Shown here: positions 11,189-23,142 of the stretch, one piece after another
Layout: every line of letters starts with the position of its first letter
Numbering within the stretch: position 1 is the stretch's first letter
Origin: Neoscytalidium dimidiatum
Lineage: Eukaryota > Ascomycota > Dothideomycetes > Botryosphaeriales > Botryosphaeriaceae
Direction: 5' to 3'
Assembly (NCBI GenBank): GCA_037367355.1
Contig: CM074701.1
Location: 62,001 to 126,000, forward strand
Length of the DNA stretch: 64,000 bases
Notes under the pieces: model-generated
Told to the model about the DNA's origin: nothing
Seen by the model: the letters and a program-made list of their open reading frames with translations, nothing else
The model's database searches: none
Program-made: the position numbers and the translations under genes

Positions 11189-11350
11189 ATGCATTTCAAC
11201 GCCTTCTTCATCGCCGCCCTCGCTTCTCTTACGGCTTTACCTGCCTCCGTCTTTGCCCAATGCCCAGACGACTGCTGCGAGGGCTACTCGTTGGGAAACC
11301 AGACCATCCATGCCGAATGCTGTGCGAACCCTGCGGACTTTGCTTGCTAA
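11189..11350 (+). CDS. small cysteine-rich secreted protein, 53 aa
   Basis: Intronless ATG-to-TAA frame of 53 residues. Residues 1-23 form a good signal peptide (hydrophobic FFIAALASLTALPA core, cleavage after VFA). The mature part is only about 30 residues and contains six cysteines in the pattern C-x3-CC-x13-CC-x7-C, ending on the last Cys. It has one N-glycosylation sequon (NQT). This organisation suggests a disulfide-knotted extracellular peptide such as a candidate effector, but I recognise no family. A TATA-like box lies about 107 bp upstream, and a GTAAGAGG donor-like string after the stop is irrelevant because the frame is already closed. The gene stands alone in a gene-poor, lower-GC island, which is a common setting for such genes. 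Confidence 0.65.
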   Translation: MHFNAFFIAALASLTALPASVFAQCPDDCCEGYSLGNQTIHAECCANPADFAC

Positions 11351-11927
11351 GCCAGAGCAAGGGAAAATGTAAGAGGACAGCATCCACGTACATTAACCTC
11401 GGATCCGTTGTTTGACGATATACTTACCACCAGGATAGGAAGTTGGAAGTTCCAGAGGGGAATAGATGGGTGGACATTCCGGTGATTTGATCATTGCGGG
11501 AGTAGAACTTCATCAGAAAATGTAACAGCGGCTGCATAATTGTCATCGATATATGTCCAAAAATCAAAATGTGTCTCAATCTACCACTTTAGTATGTGTA
11601 CTTTTACGATTTTACGCGCTCAACTGGTAGTAGTCGACATTCACCCCCCCTCTCTAAGCTAAATAGAGACCCATCAAATTTCCTCTCGCAATCCGCTGGG
11701 TTGGTCGAGCTTTTATGTGCACTGGTATCCTCCCACATAACTCCTTGAAACCTTACTGCCCGATTATTGCTCCTTAACAGTATTCGGACGTTTTTCCGTT
11801 CCCTGCTACTCCGAAGTACTGGCGTCTAAGCCGGGTATTCGTACCACTTCCTGTTCAATAGCTTTCATGTCTCGAGCTGAAGATTTCTCTCCTGAAAGAA
11901 TCCACCATCTAGCATTTGGCACCGGTC
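11351..11927. other. convergent intergenic region
   Basis: Between the 3' ends of the small secreted protein (+) and the Myb gene (-). No gene seen. Confidence 0.4.
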
Positions 11928-12972
11928 CTATTGATAGCTGAATGGTTGTGTCATCGGCGATGGGAGTTCTTCTGGCAGCTGACCGAGCTCGAATGGACTC
12001 TTCATCAGCTCGTCGAGATAGGGGTCAAGCCACCCTACTCCAGGCCCATAACTCCTTGCAACTGAACCAAGCCTATGCATGATGTCGTATGGAGGAGGTG
12101 ACTGGGTTGAGTCTGTACTTTGCATCCACGTGTCCTCACTTATCTGTGTTGGTTGCCATGGCTGAGGGGTAGACAGACTACCAATGCTTGACGGCGTGCT
12201 GCTGAGCCGACCATCAAAGTATGGATATTCGAGGTCTTCGATAGTGTTTGGAGTGTTTGGAGTTTCAGCATCGTGGAATTGCTGACGAAATGGTGGTGTC
12301 AATGGGACGAGCGGCGACTTCCTTCTTCTCCCAGTAATGATGATATGTCTGCCGAGTAAGTAATTAAGATGATAATGGTTATGCTGATCTTCCGTACCTG
12401 TTCTTGATATCTGTTGTGGCCCGATTAGGAAAATATTGATCGGATATCAGCCTCCACGATGGTCCGTGGCTTGAAACCGCCAACATAAGCACCTCATCCT
12501 CCCCCGGTTTCCATGGGCTTCGGTCGATAGATGGATTGACTGCGTAGTGCCATCGCTTTGCACACTGATCGGAGTTACGTGATCCTACGTCGCGAGACAC
12601 CTCTATCCACCTTCTCCCCTGTCAGCTGATGCTTCCACGTTGACCAACAGGGCCGTTACCTGAAACCATGTTTGCCCACTGCTTTTCTCAGCCGGTCGTC
12701 CTCTGACTCGTCCCAGGGACCCTTTGTGATAGAGGTCTGAATTTTATGCCAGCGCTTGCGACAATCCTTGTTTGTGCGTCCTGGTATGCTTTTAGATATA
12801 GCTTTCCAACTGCATACTCCCCCGAAACGCGCTATGAGTGGATCAGTGAAACTTCATCATCGATTCTGGGACCTAAAAGAGACCCACATTGCACACCCAC
12901 TTCTTGGAGAAGCTTCTCGTCCTCTTCTTTGGTCCATCTTCGCCGTGTCCAGGGTGCAGAGCTGTTTCTCAT
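11928..12972 (-). CDS. three-repeat Myb-like DNA-binding protein
   Basis: Four exons: 12972-12888, 12831-12660, 12610-12398 and 12348-11928 (891 nt, 296 residues). The start is the ATG at 12972, giving MRNSSAPWTRRRWTKEEDEK. Three Myb/SANT repeats fill the N-terminal part. Repeat 1 runs from WTKEEDEKLLQEV to KDCRKRWHKIQ, repeat 2 from GPWDESEDDRLRKAV to DQCAKRWHYAV, and repeat 3 from SPWKPGEDEVLMLAV to TDIKNRH. Each repeat keeps its spaced Trp or aromatic residues, so this is a probable nuclear sequence-specific DNA-binding regulator. The remaining half is Ser/Thr/Pro-rich and likely disordered. Introns are 56, 49 and 49 nt. The first intron's splice sites were chosen because they restore a normal recognition helix (CSWKAISKSIPGRT). 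Its targets are unknown. Confidence 0.87.
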
Positions 12973-14590
12973 AGTTGTTGTACGCGATTTTGAGGCCGGC
13001 CTTGAAGATTAAATTCGCGGACACAAGGTGCTGTGCGAGCTTTAATGCATTCTACAGTAATGGAACCGCCCTGCCGACACGTGGAATTGTATCACAGCCT
13101 TATCGAGTCAAGGTCGAAGGCAGCGGGTGTGTATAGCGGATCCGCACCGGACCTTAATTCTTATGAGTCTATATCGGGTGGAACTACTTGTAGAGGTAAG
13201 TGAGGCTGTCAGTCCGACCAATGTCTGGGTATGTCGGAAAGTAACGGTAATAGATCTTTTATCATAGGCTGCAAAGCAGCGTGATCGTACTTGTTTATTC
13301 AGTCAAGCGTATCAGTTCCTCGCACGTCTTCTTGTTGATCTTCACACTGTACCACTGAGGCTTGCGAGGTGGAGGTTAGAGAATAGTGGCCTGTTTTCAG
13401 GTCATGCAAGCTAGTGAATTCAGCCAATGACTGGAAAGCTATAGGTAACACAGCCAAGAAATGCTACTCGATCAGGTGAGATTGCTTTGAGTAAGCTTTG
13501 CCACAGAGGCCGCACCGGGGAAAAAGACCGAGCCCTACATACCACAGCCACGTGCAATGCCCCAGAACTTGTCTATCTAGAGTGCCTTTCAGCAAAGTTT
13601 ATGCCCATAACCTTTATTTTTAGTCTTTTACTCTATCTTAAAGCCAGGATTCGGTCTGAAATATGGTGAAGTTCCGTCAAAACCGCGTATCATCAGAATC
13701 GGCTGATGTTTTCGGCCGAGCTCTTCTTGCGTGAGGCGAGGGACTGTCCGAAAAATTTACGATCCGAACTTCGCTCACCTAGAGTTGAGGCTCTTTCTTC
13801 TGACGTGAGCCACTCAGACTGAAGCGGTATATTAATCGCTCTCGGGGAGGTCCGAGCAATACGAGAACGAGGTATGCGAGGATATATGAGTCCGTATTTT
13901 ACACAATGTCACGTCCAATAAAAAGGAATCTAGCCCTCGAGATCCCACTATCAAGTCCAGACTTTAGCATAATTCTCATTGCATCTTTCACTTTCACTAA
14001 GGCTACTTGATGATTTGTCGCTAAATGGGGAATGTTGTGGTTGGCGCGCGGTATGAAGACCGGTTTCACCGTGTTAGGCACCCATGCTGCGTTCTGCAAG
14101 AGTGTGGTACGAACGCCACACAAGCCCCACGCGGGATGGTACGGCTTGCGGGTTGCACAAACAGCCAGCCGTGTTCGCAGCACGTAGCCGTTCCAAGCGC
14201 ATAGGTTGTGCTTTCACACGTATTCTGGAGCCTCAGCTGAACTGATGTGCTCGAGTTCAGCCTTGGCAACCACCACCACGTCTTGCATTATCAAAACTGT
14301 TGCATCGGCGTTCGGGCACCGGAGGTTCCGTTGAAAGCCCGATTACGGGTCACAGATATAGAACGCGTCGCTGGCCGTCGTACTGCGGTGAGAAACAGCT
14401 GCGGTCTTTCCTCCGATGCCGCCTCGGACGGTCAGCTCGAGATAAGGAACACTTGCAGGTAAGACGTTCTGCAGTCATGTCCTGAAGAGACGAACTGCAG
14501 AGATGAATTGCGAACGAAGGAGCTGATTTTGGGTATCAACTTATCGTCACACCAGGGACCTTTCGGCTACCAGAGGAGCATCGGCGCTGA
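12973..14590. other. gene-poor intergenic stretch
   Basis: About 1.6 kb holding the Myb gene promoter at its left end and the hydrolase 3' region at its right end. No exon or RNA gene could be supported. Confidence 0.4.
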
Positions 14591-15336
14591 CTACAATCTC
14601 CTCGGATCCTTCGAAAGTCTTTCCAGCCAGTCAAGTATGTCCGAAAGCATCGAACCCTTCCCAGTCACTCCCGCCAAACAGTCTGCCACGGCTCCATCGT
14701 GCGCCTCTCCCGGAGACTTGACCAACAGCACGCTGCCATCATCCTGCAAGCCCCCATCACTTGCATCCTCCATCCCACCTGCACCTTTCTCCACCGCTCC
14801 AGCCAACCGCGCGAACGACACGACATCATCCAAGAGCATCTCCTCCTCCCCAACCGTCACAAGAGCCCTGTCCACGACCCTGCCTTCCCCATGAAACACC
14901 CCCTTCCAGAATCCTTCCGCATCGGTCCCACCCGCACTCCCCCGCTGCGCCATCCCACCCAGCATATCCGCCCACACGTCCTCGGCCTTCGGCCTCCACG
15001 CATCCCGAGCGCTCTCCATCCCCCGAACACCGATCGCGTCGACCTCCGCATTCGCCTCGTAACTGCCGCCCGCGAACGCCATGCCCACCCACGGGCTCAC
15101 CAGCACCGCCGCCCCCAACCGCTGCCTCGTCCCGGTCCCCGACCCCGACCCCGTCCTCGCGCTCGCGCTCGCATCGTCGCCGAACCCCGCGAACGGCGCC
15201 GCGTACGCGCTCGGGCTGGCCAGGTGCGCCAGCACCCCGGCCGCCAGGTTCCCGCCGGCCGAGTCGCCCGCGAGCACGACGTCGTGGGCCCGCGTGGCCG
15301 GCCGCCCCCATGCCGCCCTTCTCCCTTCGCCCTCGC

Positions 15337-15367
<31 letters not shown>

Positions 15368-15942
15368 CTCTCCCACTTTCCCTTCTCTCCCACTCACTTC
15401 GCTTTCGGACCCGGCCTTCGCGCGCAGCAGGTACCGCAGCGCTTCCAGTGCCTGGACCAGCTGTCCTGGGTAGGGCACCCGCGGCGCGAGGCTGTACTCG
15501 AGCAGCGCGAGGGTCGGGGCGCGGGCGGCCGCGGCGAGGCGGGTGGCGAAGGGGAGGAGGGAGGGGCCGAAGAGCGGGGTGGTGTAGCCGCCGCCGTGGA
15601 AGAAGAGGAGGGTGCGGTTGGGGGCTGTTGTGGTGTAGGCAGTGGGTGGGTTGAGGAGGTGCAGGGTTGCTGGGGGGATATCTGGTGGAGTGGAGGGAGT
15701 CTGGGGAATAGGAATGGGGATGGCACGGGGGGGATCTTCTTGTTCGAGGCGTATTGTTTGATGGCTTCGCTGGTGGAGGGGAAAATGTGGGTGTAGGGAG
15801 CTGTAACCGGCGCGATGGTGAGGGCGCTGGCGCGGCCGAGGGCGATCGCGAGGGTGCGCTTGAGTGGCCGGGAGGGGCGGGACGAGAGGGTGATTGTGAG
15901 GATGTATTTGAGTGCTCGGAAGACTAAGTGGGCTTTTAGCAT
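14591..15942 (-). CDS. alpha/beta-hydrolase (HSL-like esterase), frame-broken
   Basis: Hormone-sensitive-lipase-like alpha/beta-hydrolase. The oxyanion motif HGGGY and nucleophile motif GDSAGGN are both present. A late VGEEEMLLDD segment sits where the catalytic acid is expected, followed by a possible catalytic His in GEAHDG. The N-terminal part (from the ATG at 15942, ALKYILTITL) is in a different frame from the catalytic part. The switch coincides with a run of seven G at 15727-15733 (C on the coding strand) and no intron fits. It is either a homopolymer sequencing error or a recent inactivating indel. A short upstream exon starting at an ATG at 16037 and spliced at a GTAAGA donor (15988) is possible. 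A Glu-Gly dipeptide repeat (15322-15372) is inserted ahead of the nucleophile. Substrate unknown. Confidence 0.7.
15322..15372. repeat. hexanucleotide repeat coding for Glu-Gly dipeptides
   Basis: About eight imperfect copies of CCCTCG (plus strand) within the hydrolase gene, read on the minus strand as (Glu-Gly)n. It lies between HGGGY and GDSAGGN, where a flexible surface loop would be expected. Confidence 0.8.
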
Positions 15943-16037
15943 GACGCCCGTGATAGTAGAATGGATATTGTGAAAGAATTGGTCTTACTTAAAACAGTAA
16001 TGAGAGCGATGAGTTTAAGTTTCACCCCGAGAGGCAT

Positions 16038-16377
16038 CTCAGCTTTGTCAACCATTGCGAATCTCTAACGTAAGTGTGTAGATATAACGAATCACCAAAC
16101 ACAGCATAGATCGAGTCGAGCTGTACTTTGTGAGAGTGGCCATATCCGGTTGGTCGTTGTAGATATATGTTTATCTGCTCTAGGAGTCCCGATGGTGACA
16201 TGTTGTTGATGGACCGGAGCCGGATACGACAGTACCCGAACACTGCTATCTCGCAACTACTGCCTAACCGGGTTTGACTTTTCTTGCTTAATATTTCAGA
16301 AGCCGGAAAAAACCCACGCATGGTCTCCAAATGCTAGGTTCGTGGTGATGGAACGTGTTTTCTAAATTTTCGTCGAC
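16038..16377. other. intergenic region
   Basis: Between the hydrolase promoter side and the 3' end of the ATPase gene. No gene seen. Confidence 0.4.
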
Positions 16378-18172
16378 CTAAGATTCCTCCGCTGGCTTTA
16401 CTTTCATTGAGATAGTCTCAATATCATATCCCTTCCCATTTTTCACCGCTAACTGATATTCTCCATTACCCACGAGGTCTTTCAGCACCAATTCGCGCGT
16501 CCTACCCAGGCTCTCAATAGCACTGATTCGGTCGATAGTACGCTCAAGATGCTCTTTAAATCCGGGCTGCTTGCAAACCTCGCGGAACGCGTTTTGCATC
16601 GGAACGGAATCGGCTCTCACCATCGCGTTCGAATCAATGGCAATGATGTTGATGTGGTCCATTTGCTGAAGGAAATCGGCTCGAGTCATAACCTCCCGCG
16701 CCTTGTGCACCTCCACTTGAGGTAGTCTTGTCGGATCAGTAACCCCCGCCTCGTCTTCCTGTTCTACTAACGCAGATGCAAGCACCATTGCTGCAGCCTG
16801 CATAAGGATTAGTCTCTGTCACATCCTTAATATCTGACAAGCTAGACGTACGCAGAATTTTTGCTGGTCCATAACGTCATCGTCCATCTCCTCACTGCAA
16901 GCTGTCAGTGAATTAAGGCTCTTCGGCAATTGAACGGGACAACTCACCCTAAGATCCAGCATTGGTTGAGCAGCCAGATCTTCTCTTTCTTGCAAATGGC
17001 GTCGCACGTTTCTAACATGTCCGGCGCTCTCGCAACTTGATTCAAGAATCTCAACCTCCCACCAACCTTGGTGTAAACCTGGTCCAAAACAGATATCGGC
17101 ACCTCCTCGTCCATGAACTTGAACCTGAAGTTCTTCAACGCATTTACCGCCACATCTCTCGGCACGTCCGGAATGTTCAGCACTTGCATCCTAGTAGCCT
17201 GCTGGATCAGGCGCTCGGAGATCCAGTAATCGTCGCTGCTCAACACCAGCGTAATCAGCCCGCTCGCGCTCCACAGCTCCGCCCTCTGCTGAATCAACTC
17301 CAGCATATCTTTGCCATCATCATCGTCCCTCAGCAAATGGATCCCGTTGATGACCAGCACGAGCGGCCTCTTGGCGCGCTCCTGCCGCCGCAACGCCACC
17401 TTCTCCAGCTTGTTGAACGCGCGCTCGATGTCCAGCAGGGCGGTCGTGTCGCGCGGGCCCTTGAAGCTGAACAAGCTGCCGATGTAATCCTCGTGGAACT
17501 CAAAGTCCAGGGCCTTGCCCAGGCGCACGCGGAAGATCTCGGGGTCGCCGTGGGCCTCGAGCAGGGCGACGCCCTCGCCGTTGGCCTTGCGCATGCCCTC
17601 CAGCAGCATGCTCGTCTTGCCGGTGCCCTTCTCGCCGGTGATGAGGTAGTAGTGGCCCTGGGAGCGGCCGGCCAGGATGTCGTCGATGATGCGCTGCTCG
17701 TCGCGCATGATCCACCACGCGGCCTCGGGGATCTCCTTGGACGGGTCGAGGGCCTTGCCGTCCGAGTGGCGCGCCAGCGCCGCCATCTCGAGCGACGAGA
17801 AGCCCGCGTTGAAGGCGTTCTCGATCTTCGACAGCACCTGCGCCTTGTAGTAGCGCTGGTAGGCGAAGCCGACGCCGCCGAGGATCACGACCGAGGCCAG
17901 CGTCGTGATGGACGATTCGAGGAGCTTGGATTTCCAGTCATCGCCGCCGCCGCCGCTGTCGTTGGATGATGACCCCGTGCTCTTTCTGCCATGCAGCTCC
18001 TCGAGGTCCTCCCGCCAGAATGGATGGCCCGGAAACAGGCGGTAACGGGGAACGTGGCGCGGGTAGCGGAGATAGCCTTGTTGATGGTGGTGTTCAGTGG
18101 TGGATTTGTTTGCGGAGGCGTGTCGTGCTTGTTACCGTATCTGGCTGAGCGTCGAAGAGCTTGAGCCCTCAT
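16378..18172 (-). CDS. membrane-anchored P-loop (AAA-type) ATPase, probably mitochondrial
   Basis: Four exons: 18172-18136, 18076-16948, 16894-16852 and 16797-16378 (1629 nt, 542 residues). The N-terminus is rich in Arg and poor in acidic residues (MRAQALRRSARYGY), as in mitochondrial presequences. A short Ser/Gly-rich region and one hydrophobic segment (about residues 66-85) follow. The Walker A motif GEKGTGKTS is at 160-168, and the hydrophobic strand RPLVLVING with a following acidic cluster fits Walker B. The C-terminal half looks like the helical part of AAA/ORC-type NTPases. This resembles a conserved ascomycete family of AAA-domain proteins with no settled function. Mitochondrial membrane placement is an inference from the N-terminus. 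Exon 3 is only 43 nt. Confidence 0.8.
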
Positions 18173-20413
18173 GATGATGTGCAGTCCAATCTATGAATCC
18201 CTGTGCTCTATTCCCAGATCTATCGTAACACCAACGCGACCCAGATGACGTAGGACGCGGGAAAAGCGGAATGTGGAAACGGAAATGAGAATGGGCGTCA
18301 ATTGATCCAATGACACGCCACCAAAGCCGATGTGCCTGACACAAACGGCCCGCAAATGCAGAATGGACGAAAATGAAAAGATGGAAGGAGGAAATTGAGG
18401 ATGACTAGACGCGTGCGGGCGGAGACGCGTCCACACGAAAGGTCTACTTGGCTGCTCGAGTCAGTGTCTGAACACGTCATTTCTTCTACACGTGATCGCC
18501 TATCGCCCGTGAATCAATTTATTTGAAAATACCCCAAGGCTCAATTCTCTGGACTCTCTGAACTCCACGCTAGATGTTGGAGATGCCCGTTCTGGACACC
18601 GCCTTGCGGTAATGCCGTGCGACGATGACTGCTCCGACTGTTGGGATCTCGACCGCCACAGCCACCTCCGCCTTTCATGCTTTGAATCGGACGCCGCCAT
18701 GTGTCCCCCGCTTACTTGTATGCAAGATGATGCAGAAGGCAGATCACCTCTAAGGTTGCCTTATAGGCAGCAATCTGGCATGCCTTCCAATCCTAATGCT
18801 CCTCATCCCTTTTTTCATGCATCCCCGTTCCGCAGTCCCACCTGCTGACCAGAAATAAGCTTCGGCATTTCCGAACTGAATCTTACTCACCACTACTCCA
18901 CCAACCACTCAATTTTCAGCCTCGTCATCCTCCCCACCATCCTGTCCACTGCCTTCACCACCCTCGTCTCCCTTCTCGCCTTAATGCCAGCAACGCATCA
19001 CACGCCTCGAAGAACCCCGATCTCGGAGTTGTCCAGCGGCCTATGGCGCCGCCCCAGCCCTACCCACCCACCATTAACACACCGCATCAGAAAGAAAGCC
19101 CATCCCCACGCCAAAGAGCAAAGGATGAGGGGGGAAAAAGAGAAAGGAGAAGATATTCCTAGTATAGCATCCAACCCTTCCCGCACGGTCAGCCACCACG
19201 TCGCTGCGGGCGTCGCCGCGTATCATTATCACCGCCGTTCCTCCTTTTGCCGGCCCGCCCACCCGCCGCAGAATCTTTACTCAGGCCAGTAACCCCTACC
19301 TCATCCTCTCCCTCCCTTCCACGCCTCCCAGCACCATCACGTTTGCGCGGGTGACATCGTCAAGGAAGGCGATCGAGTCTGCTGCAAGACGTGGTTTAGT
19401 ATTGGGTTGCGGTGGCGAAGGGCATGTATAGATATGCTGGCAGGCGATATTGCTAGTTTCAAGGAGAGTGCGAGATTCATTGGTGTTTGTAAGTGTTTCT
19501 GCTGAGGTGGACGTACTTTGGAGTTGACGTGTAAAGGCGGATGTTGGTGGTCTGTTGGCGAAATCAGTTACAAAGTGACCGCGAGAAAGCACTCGAAGAG
19601 CGAGGTGCAATTTTCGGGTGTTAAGCTCCTTCTACCTGACGCCACTCAATATTTGCTATGTTTGGTAAATACATTGCGCGTTACTATGTTCTTGAGTTTC
19701 AGGAAATGAATTGACCATCGTGCATATTCCCATTTTCCAGCCTCCGAGCTCTATGGGATAAACCTACTCTATCATATTTAGATAGGCGTTTCGCTCTTGA
19801 TTGACCTTTTCATTAGTATAAAGGTTTAGCAATAGTAAGTCTACCATTTTCTTCCGCTGGCTTAGGGGTAAATGATTTCCATGAATGCTGCGTTTGTGCG
19901 TGCTCACCTCTCTATCATTCATAAGATTCTCCGCCCTATCATTCCTTTTAGAATCAACTCTTAAGAGCACACACTGCTCCGAATTGTAATTTCGCTTCGC
20001 ATTAGCCACCGGCGAGATGATTCTTCCTTCCTACCCTGACAATGGTGGACCGTTTTAACACGAAGTGCTAGCTGATGTCAGTTTATCTTCACCGGCAGAC
20101 AATACCTGAACACACCAATGACGTCTTCGCCTTCCCTTCAGCTGCGCTGCTCTTTCTTCTTTAGTCAAAGCCTTCAGCCATGCCACTGCGGTAGCGCGAA
20201 GCTACCCATGCTGGGATGCCGGGAAAGGAAAGTCCGGCTCAGCTCTGGACTGTGAGCAACTCCATCAGGTGTAGATGAGCTCTCTAGCGCATCCCTCTCG
20301 GAAGCCTCTCTGCCTTGCTTGGGTGATAGAGTGTTGCCAGTTTATTAAAGAGGCAACCCATGCGGCGGGTGCCAGATAAGCTCACACCTTTTCTTGGAGT
20401 CATCTCACCGGAA
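18173..20413. other. gene-poor intergenic stretch
   Basis: About 2.2 kb between the ATPase promoter (left) and a decayed regulator (right). A minus-strand frame near 19900-20010 has protein-like composition and ends at a GTGAGC donor-like site, but I could not connect it to anything. No other supported feature. Confidence 0.4.
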
Positions 20414-22140
20414 ATGGTCAACACTGGAAAGCCTTCAGGCGCGTGTTACGCCTGTCTCAAGAAGCGCGTTAGGGTGAGTGGAATGATTGGCACTACGTAG
20501 CCTACAATGTTCATACCACCTCTTAACTTTTCAAAGTGCTCCAACATTAGCAAAGTACTTATCAACTCTCCACGTGATGCGACGGGAGCAAACATCAATG
20601 CAATAAATGCATCAGAGCCACAGGGGCTACCGCTCTACCACAGACCTCACCTTCCGTGACCAGAATGCCTATGCCGCCGCTAAAGTCCTTGCCCGCCGCG
20701 GAGCCCCGCAACCCTCATCGAAGCCACCACCACAGCAGCAGCACCAAGACTCACGAACCGACATCCACATCTACCTTCCCGCACCGACCTACGCGCCCTC
20801 ACCCACCCATCTCATCGCCACCTCAGCCATTGCGCACTTCTCCCACGGTCCGTCTCCTCTCCTCTTCTCTCCTCCCCCCACCACCACCTCTTCCATGACC
20901 CAGCTGACCAATACGCCGCCCACCAGACTTCCATCTCTCCTCCCAGCCCAGCCCGCTCTTCTCGACCCTTCCCCACGCCTACACCCAGCACGCGCTGCAC
21001 CCAGCCCTCCTCGCCGCCCTCCCCGCCGTCTCCCTCGCCAACGCCCACATCCGCACACCGACTCGCCCGCCCGCCCTCCTCGCTCACCCCCGCCACTGCT
21101 ACGGCGTCCGCGCACCTCCTCGCCGCGCTCGTCCTGCTCAACCTCTTCGAGATGCTCGTCGGCGACAATAGCAAGCGGGCGGGCGGAGAAAAAGGAGGGG
21201 GAGGAGGGGGAGGAGCAGGAGGAAAGGAAGAGGACAAGCGCTACGCGGGCAAAGCGGCGCTGCTACGACGGCCGCGTGCTATTCCGGATGGTGTTCGCGC
21301 AGGTGTGCGTGGCGGATTTGGCGGCCCGGCGGCGGCTGGCGGGCAGGATGCTGGCGGAGGGCGGGCGGTGGTGCGACGAGCTGTGGCGGCCTGGGGGAGG
21401 TTATGTGGCGGATAAGGTGGTGAGGTTGGAGCGGGAGTGTGCGGGGTTTTGTGGGACGGGGGACGAGGTGGTTGCGGAGGAAAGGGATGGGGGAAGGTGA
21501 GGAGGGCGTGGACGGGAAGAGGCTGCAGGGGATGATGGTGGAGGGGGAGGAGCTGTTCGGGAGGTTGGAGGGGTGGACAGAGGGCGAGGCGGAGTGTTGG
21601 CAGTGGGAGAGGAGAGAGGTGTTGGCGCCGAGGAGGCGGGTGGGCGGTGATGGGGAGAGGGAGAGGAAGACGGTGCGTGTGTACGACAACGTCATCGCGG
21701 CGACGAACTGGATTTTCAGCCGCGCGCTGCGGATTCATCTGGCGAGGTGCCTTGGGATGCTAGCAACGAAGATGCAGACGGTTGATCCGGTGCTTAGACT
21801 GCTCACGGGCGTGCGGCAGGCGCGCTGGCAGCGGGCTGCGCTGGAGCTCGTTGACGAGGTTGGCGACAGCATGCCGACCATCTTGGGGGACTGTGACCAG
21901 AGCCGCAGATCTCGTCAAAGACCAGACACGGCGGTCTTGGGATATCAATGCAACTGGCCACTGCGAGTGGCGCTGATGGTGGAGGGAGTCGGTGAAGAGC
22001 GCAGAGCTTCACTGCTGGGCTGGATGCGATACGTCGGCCATGAGCTTGGATTTGGGCCGGTGGCTGCATGAGGCGTTGCATGAGGCGCAACGAGGCGCTG
22101 CGGCAGAGGCGCAACGAATCCTTGCCGATGCCAGCATCTG
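20414..22140 (+). pseudogene. decayed Zn(II)2Cys6 transcription factor
   Basis: The first exon (20414-20473) starts MVNTGKPSGACYACLKKRVR and ends at a perfect GTGAGT donor. This is the usual start of a fungal C6 zinc-cluster protein. The rest of the cluster (CDGSKHQCNKC) lies at about 20575-20610, but no AG acceptor precedes it and its frame carries an upstream stop. The frame then changes before GYRSTTDLTFRDQN. It changes again in the middle region (about 20850-20950), at about 21110 (LVLLNLFEMLVGD) and near 22050. C-terminal pieces such as WIFSRALRIHLARCLGML match a fungal-specific regulator's helical region. With five or more breaks this is best called a pseudogene. In location it could once have controlled the acyltransferase and transporter to its right. 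Confidence 0.7.
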
Positions 22141-23142
22141 ATTCCTACCCGCCCGTCTGGATGCTGCATGTGCATATGTGGAAACCCCCGGTTCAATATG
22201 TATCCATCCTGAGGGTTTCGAGGCGGCCCGTCTTCATGCCAGCCGTGGCTGGAACTTGGGACCTCGAGAGCCATCACAACGTTAGAGGATCGCAATCCTA
22301 GGAATCCATTACCAGCAATGCGCAAAATTTGCAGTGTACAGGGACAAGGTTCTCGGATATTTTTCACTCCTTGTCGACTTTTCAGCTCCACAGCTAGAGA
22401 GGTTCGGCTGGAATTACTCCGACTGCGTGGCGCTTCTGGCGGTCATTTTTCAGATAAATGTTGCCTGAGGTGTTCTCTAATTCCATGCCCAGAGAAATAC
22501 TAGCTGCAGCCTCGGGGTGAAGGGGACATGGGAGCTCAGAGCGGGCAAAAGAGCGCGATCAGTCCTGCAAGGCACTATCTTCACACACATATCAGGCACG
22601 AAAACCGCGGCAACCCTGTCAAGAGTCCGCTCGCCTCGCACCGGGTTGCTAACTTGCGCACCTGCAATTCGGCTCACGAGTCAAACTCCATGTATATCAG
22701 CCAATTGGTCGGGCCAACGAGAGCGCTGAAACGGCGAAGGAGGTGAGCAAGGCGGTCAAAGCAGATGTCGGCCCGCTGAGATGAAAGGGGGAATTCTGGC
22801 CGCTGGTGGCTGACTCGCCCCCGCGATGATCACCTACCCTGACCATCAGTCGACGCACGGAGCATCTGCCCGTGAACATCTCCGACACAGTACGAGGTCC
22901 TTGGGATAATGGTGTCCGGCCCACGCTCCTCTTGTGCACGCCTCACTGCCGCAGCTTTGTGCATTGGCGCGTGCTGCGTGCCTGACAGAGACACGCGGCG
23001 AAGGTGGGGTCTCCCTACATGTAGTATCCAGGGTGGCCCCACCATAGCTCGACGAGCTTGCTTAAGGCTGGGAGCTCCCAGCTTGAGCTATGGTCTTTGA
23101 CGAGCAACCTGTTGCTGCTTCAACCCTTCAAGGAACTTCAGT
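22141..23142. promoter_or_regulatory. upstream region of the acyltransferase gene
   Basis: About 1 kb between the regulator relic and the acyltransferase start. Presumably it holds that gene's promoter. No specific element recognised. Confidence 0.3.

Noticed and set aside
14699..15796. Long plus-strand frames over the hydrolase gene
   Set aside because: Pro/Arg-rich mirror frames of the GC-rich minus-strand hydrolase, whose catalytic motifs are clear.
17037..17969. 310-residue plus-strand frame
   Set aside because: Antisense shadow of the P-loop ATPase exon. His/Gln/Leu-rich with no motif.
19764..20009. Minus-strand frame with a GTGAGC donor-like site
   Set aside because: Protein-like composition but no ATG, no matching neighbouring exon and no recognisable family.
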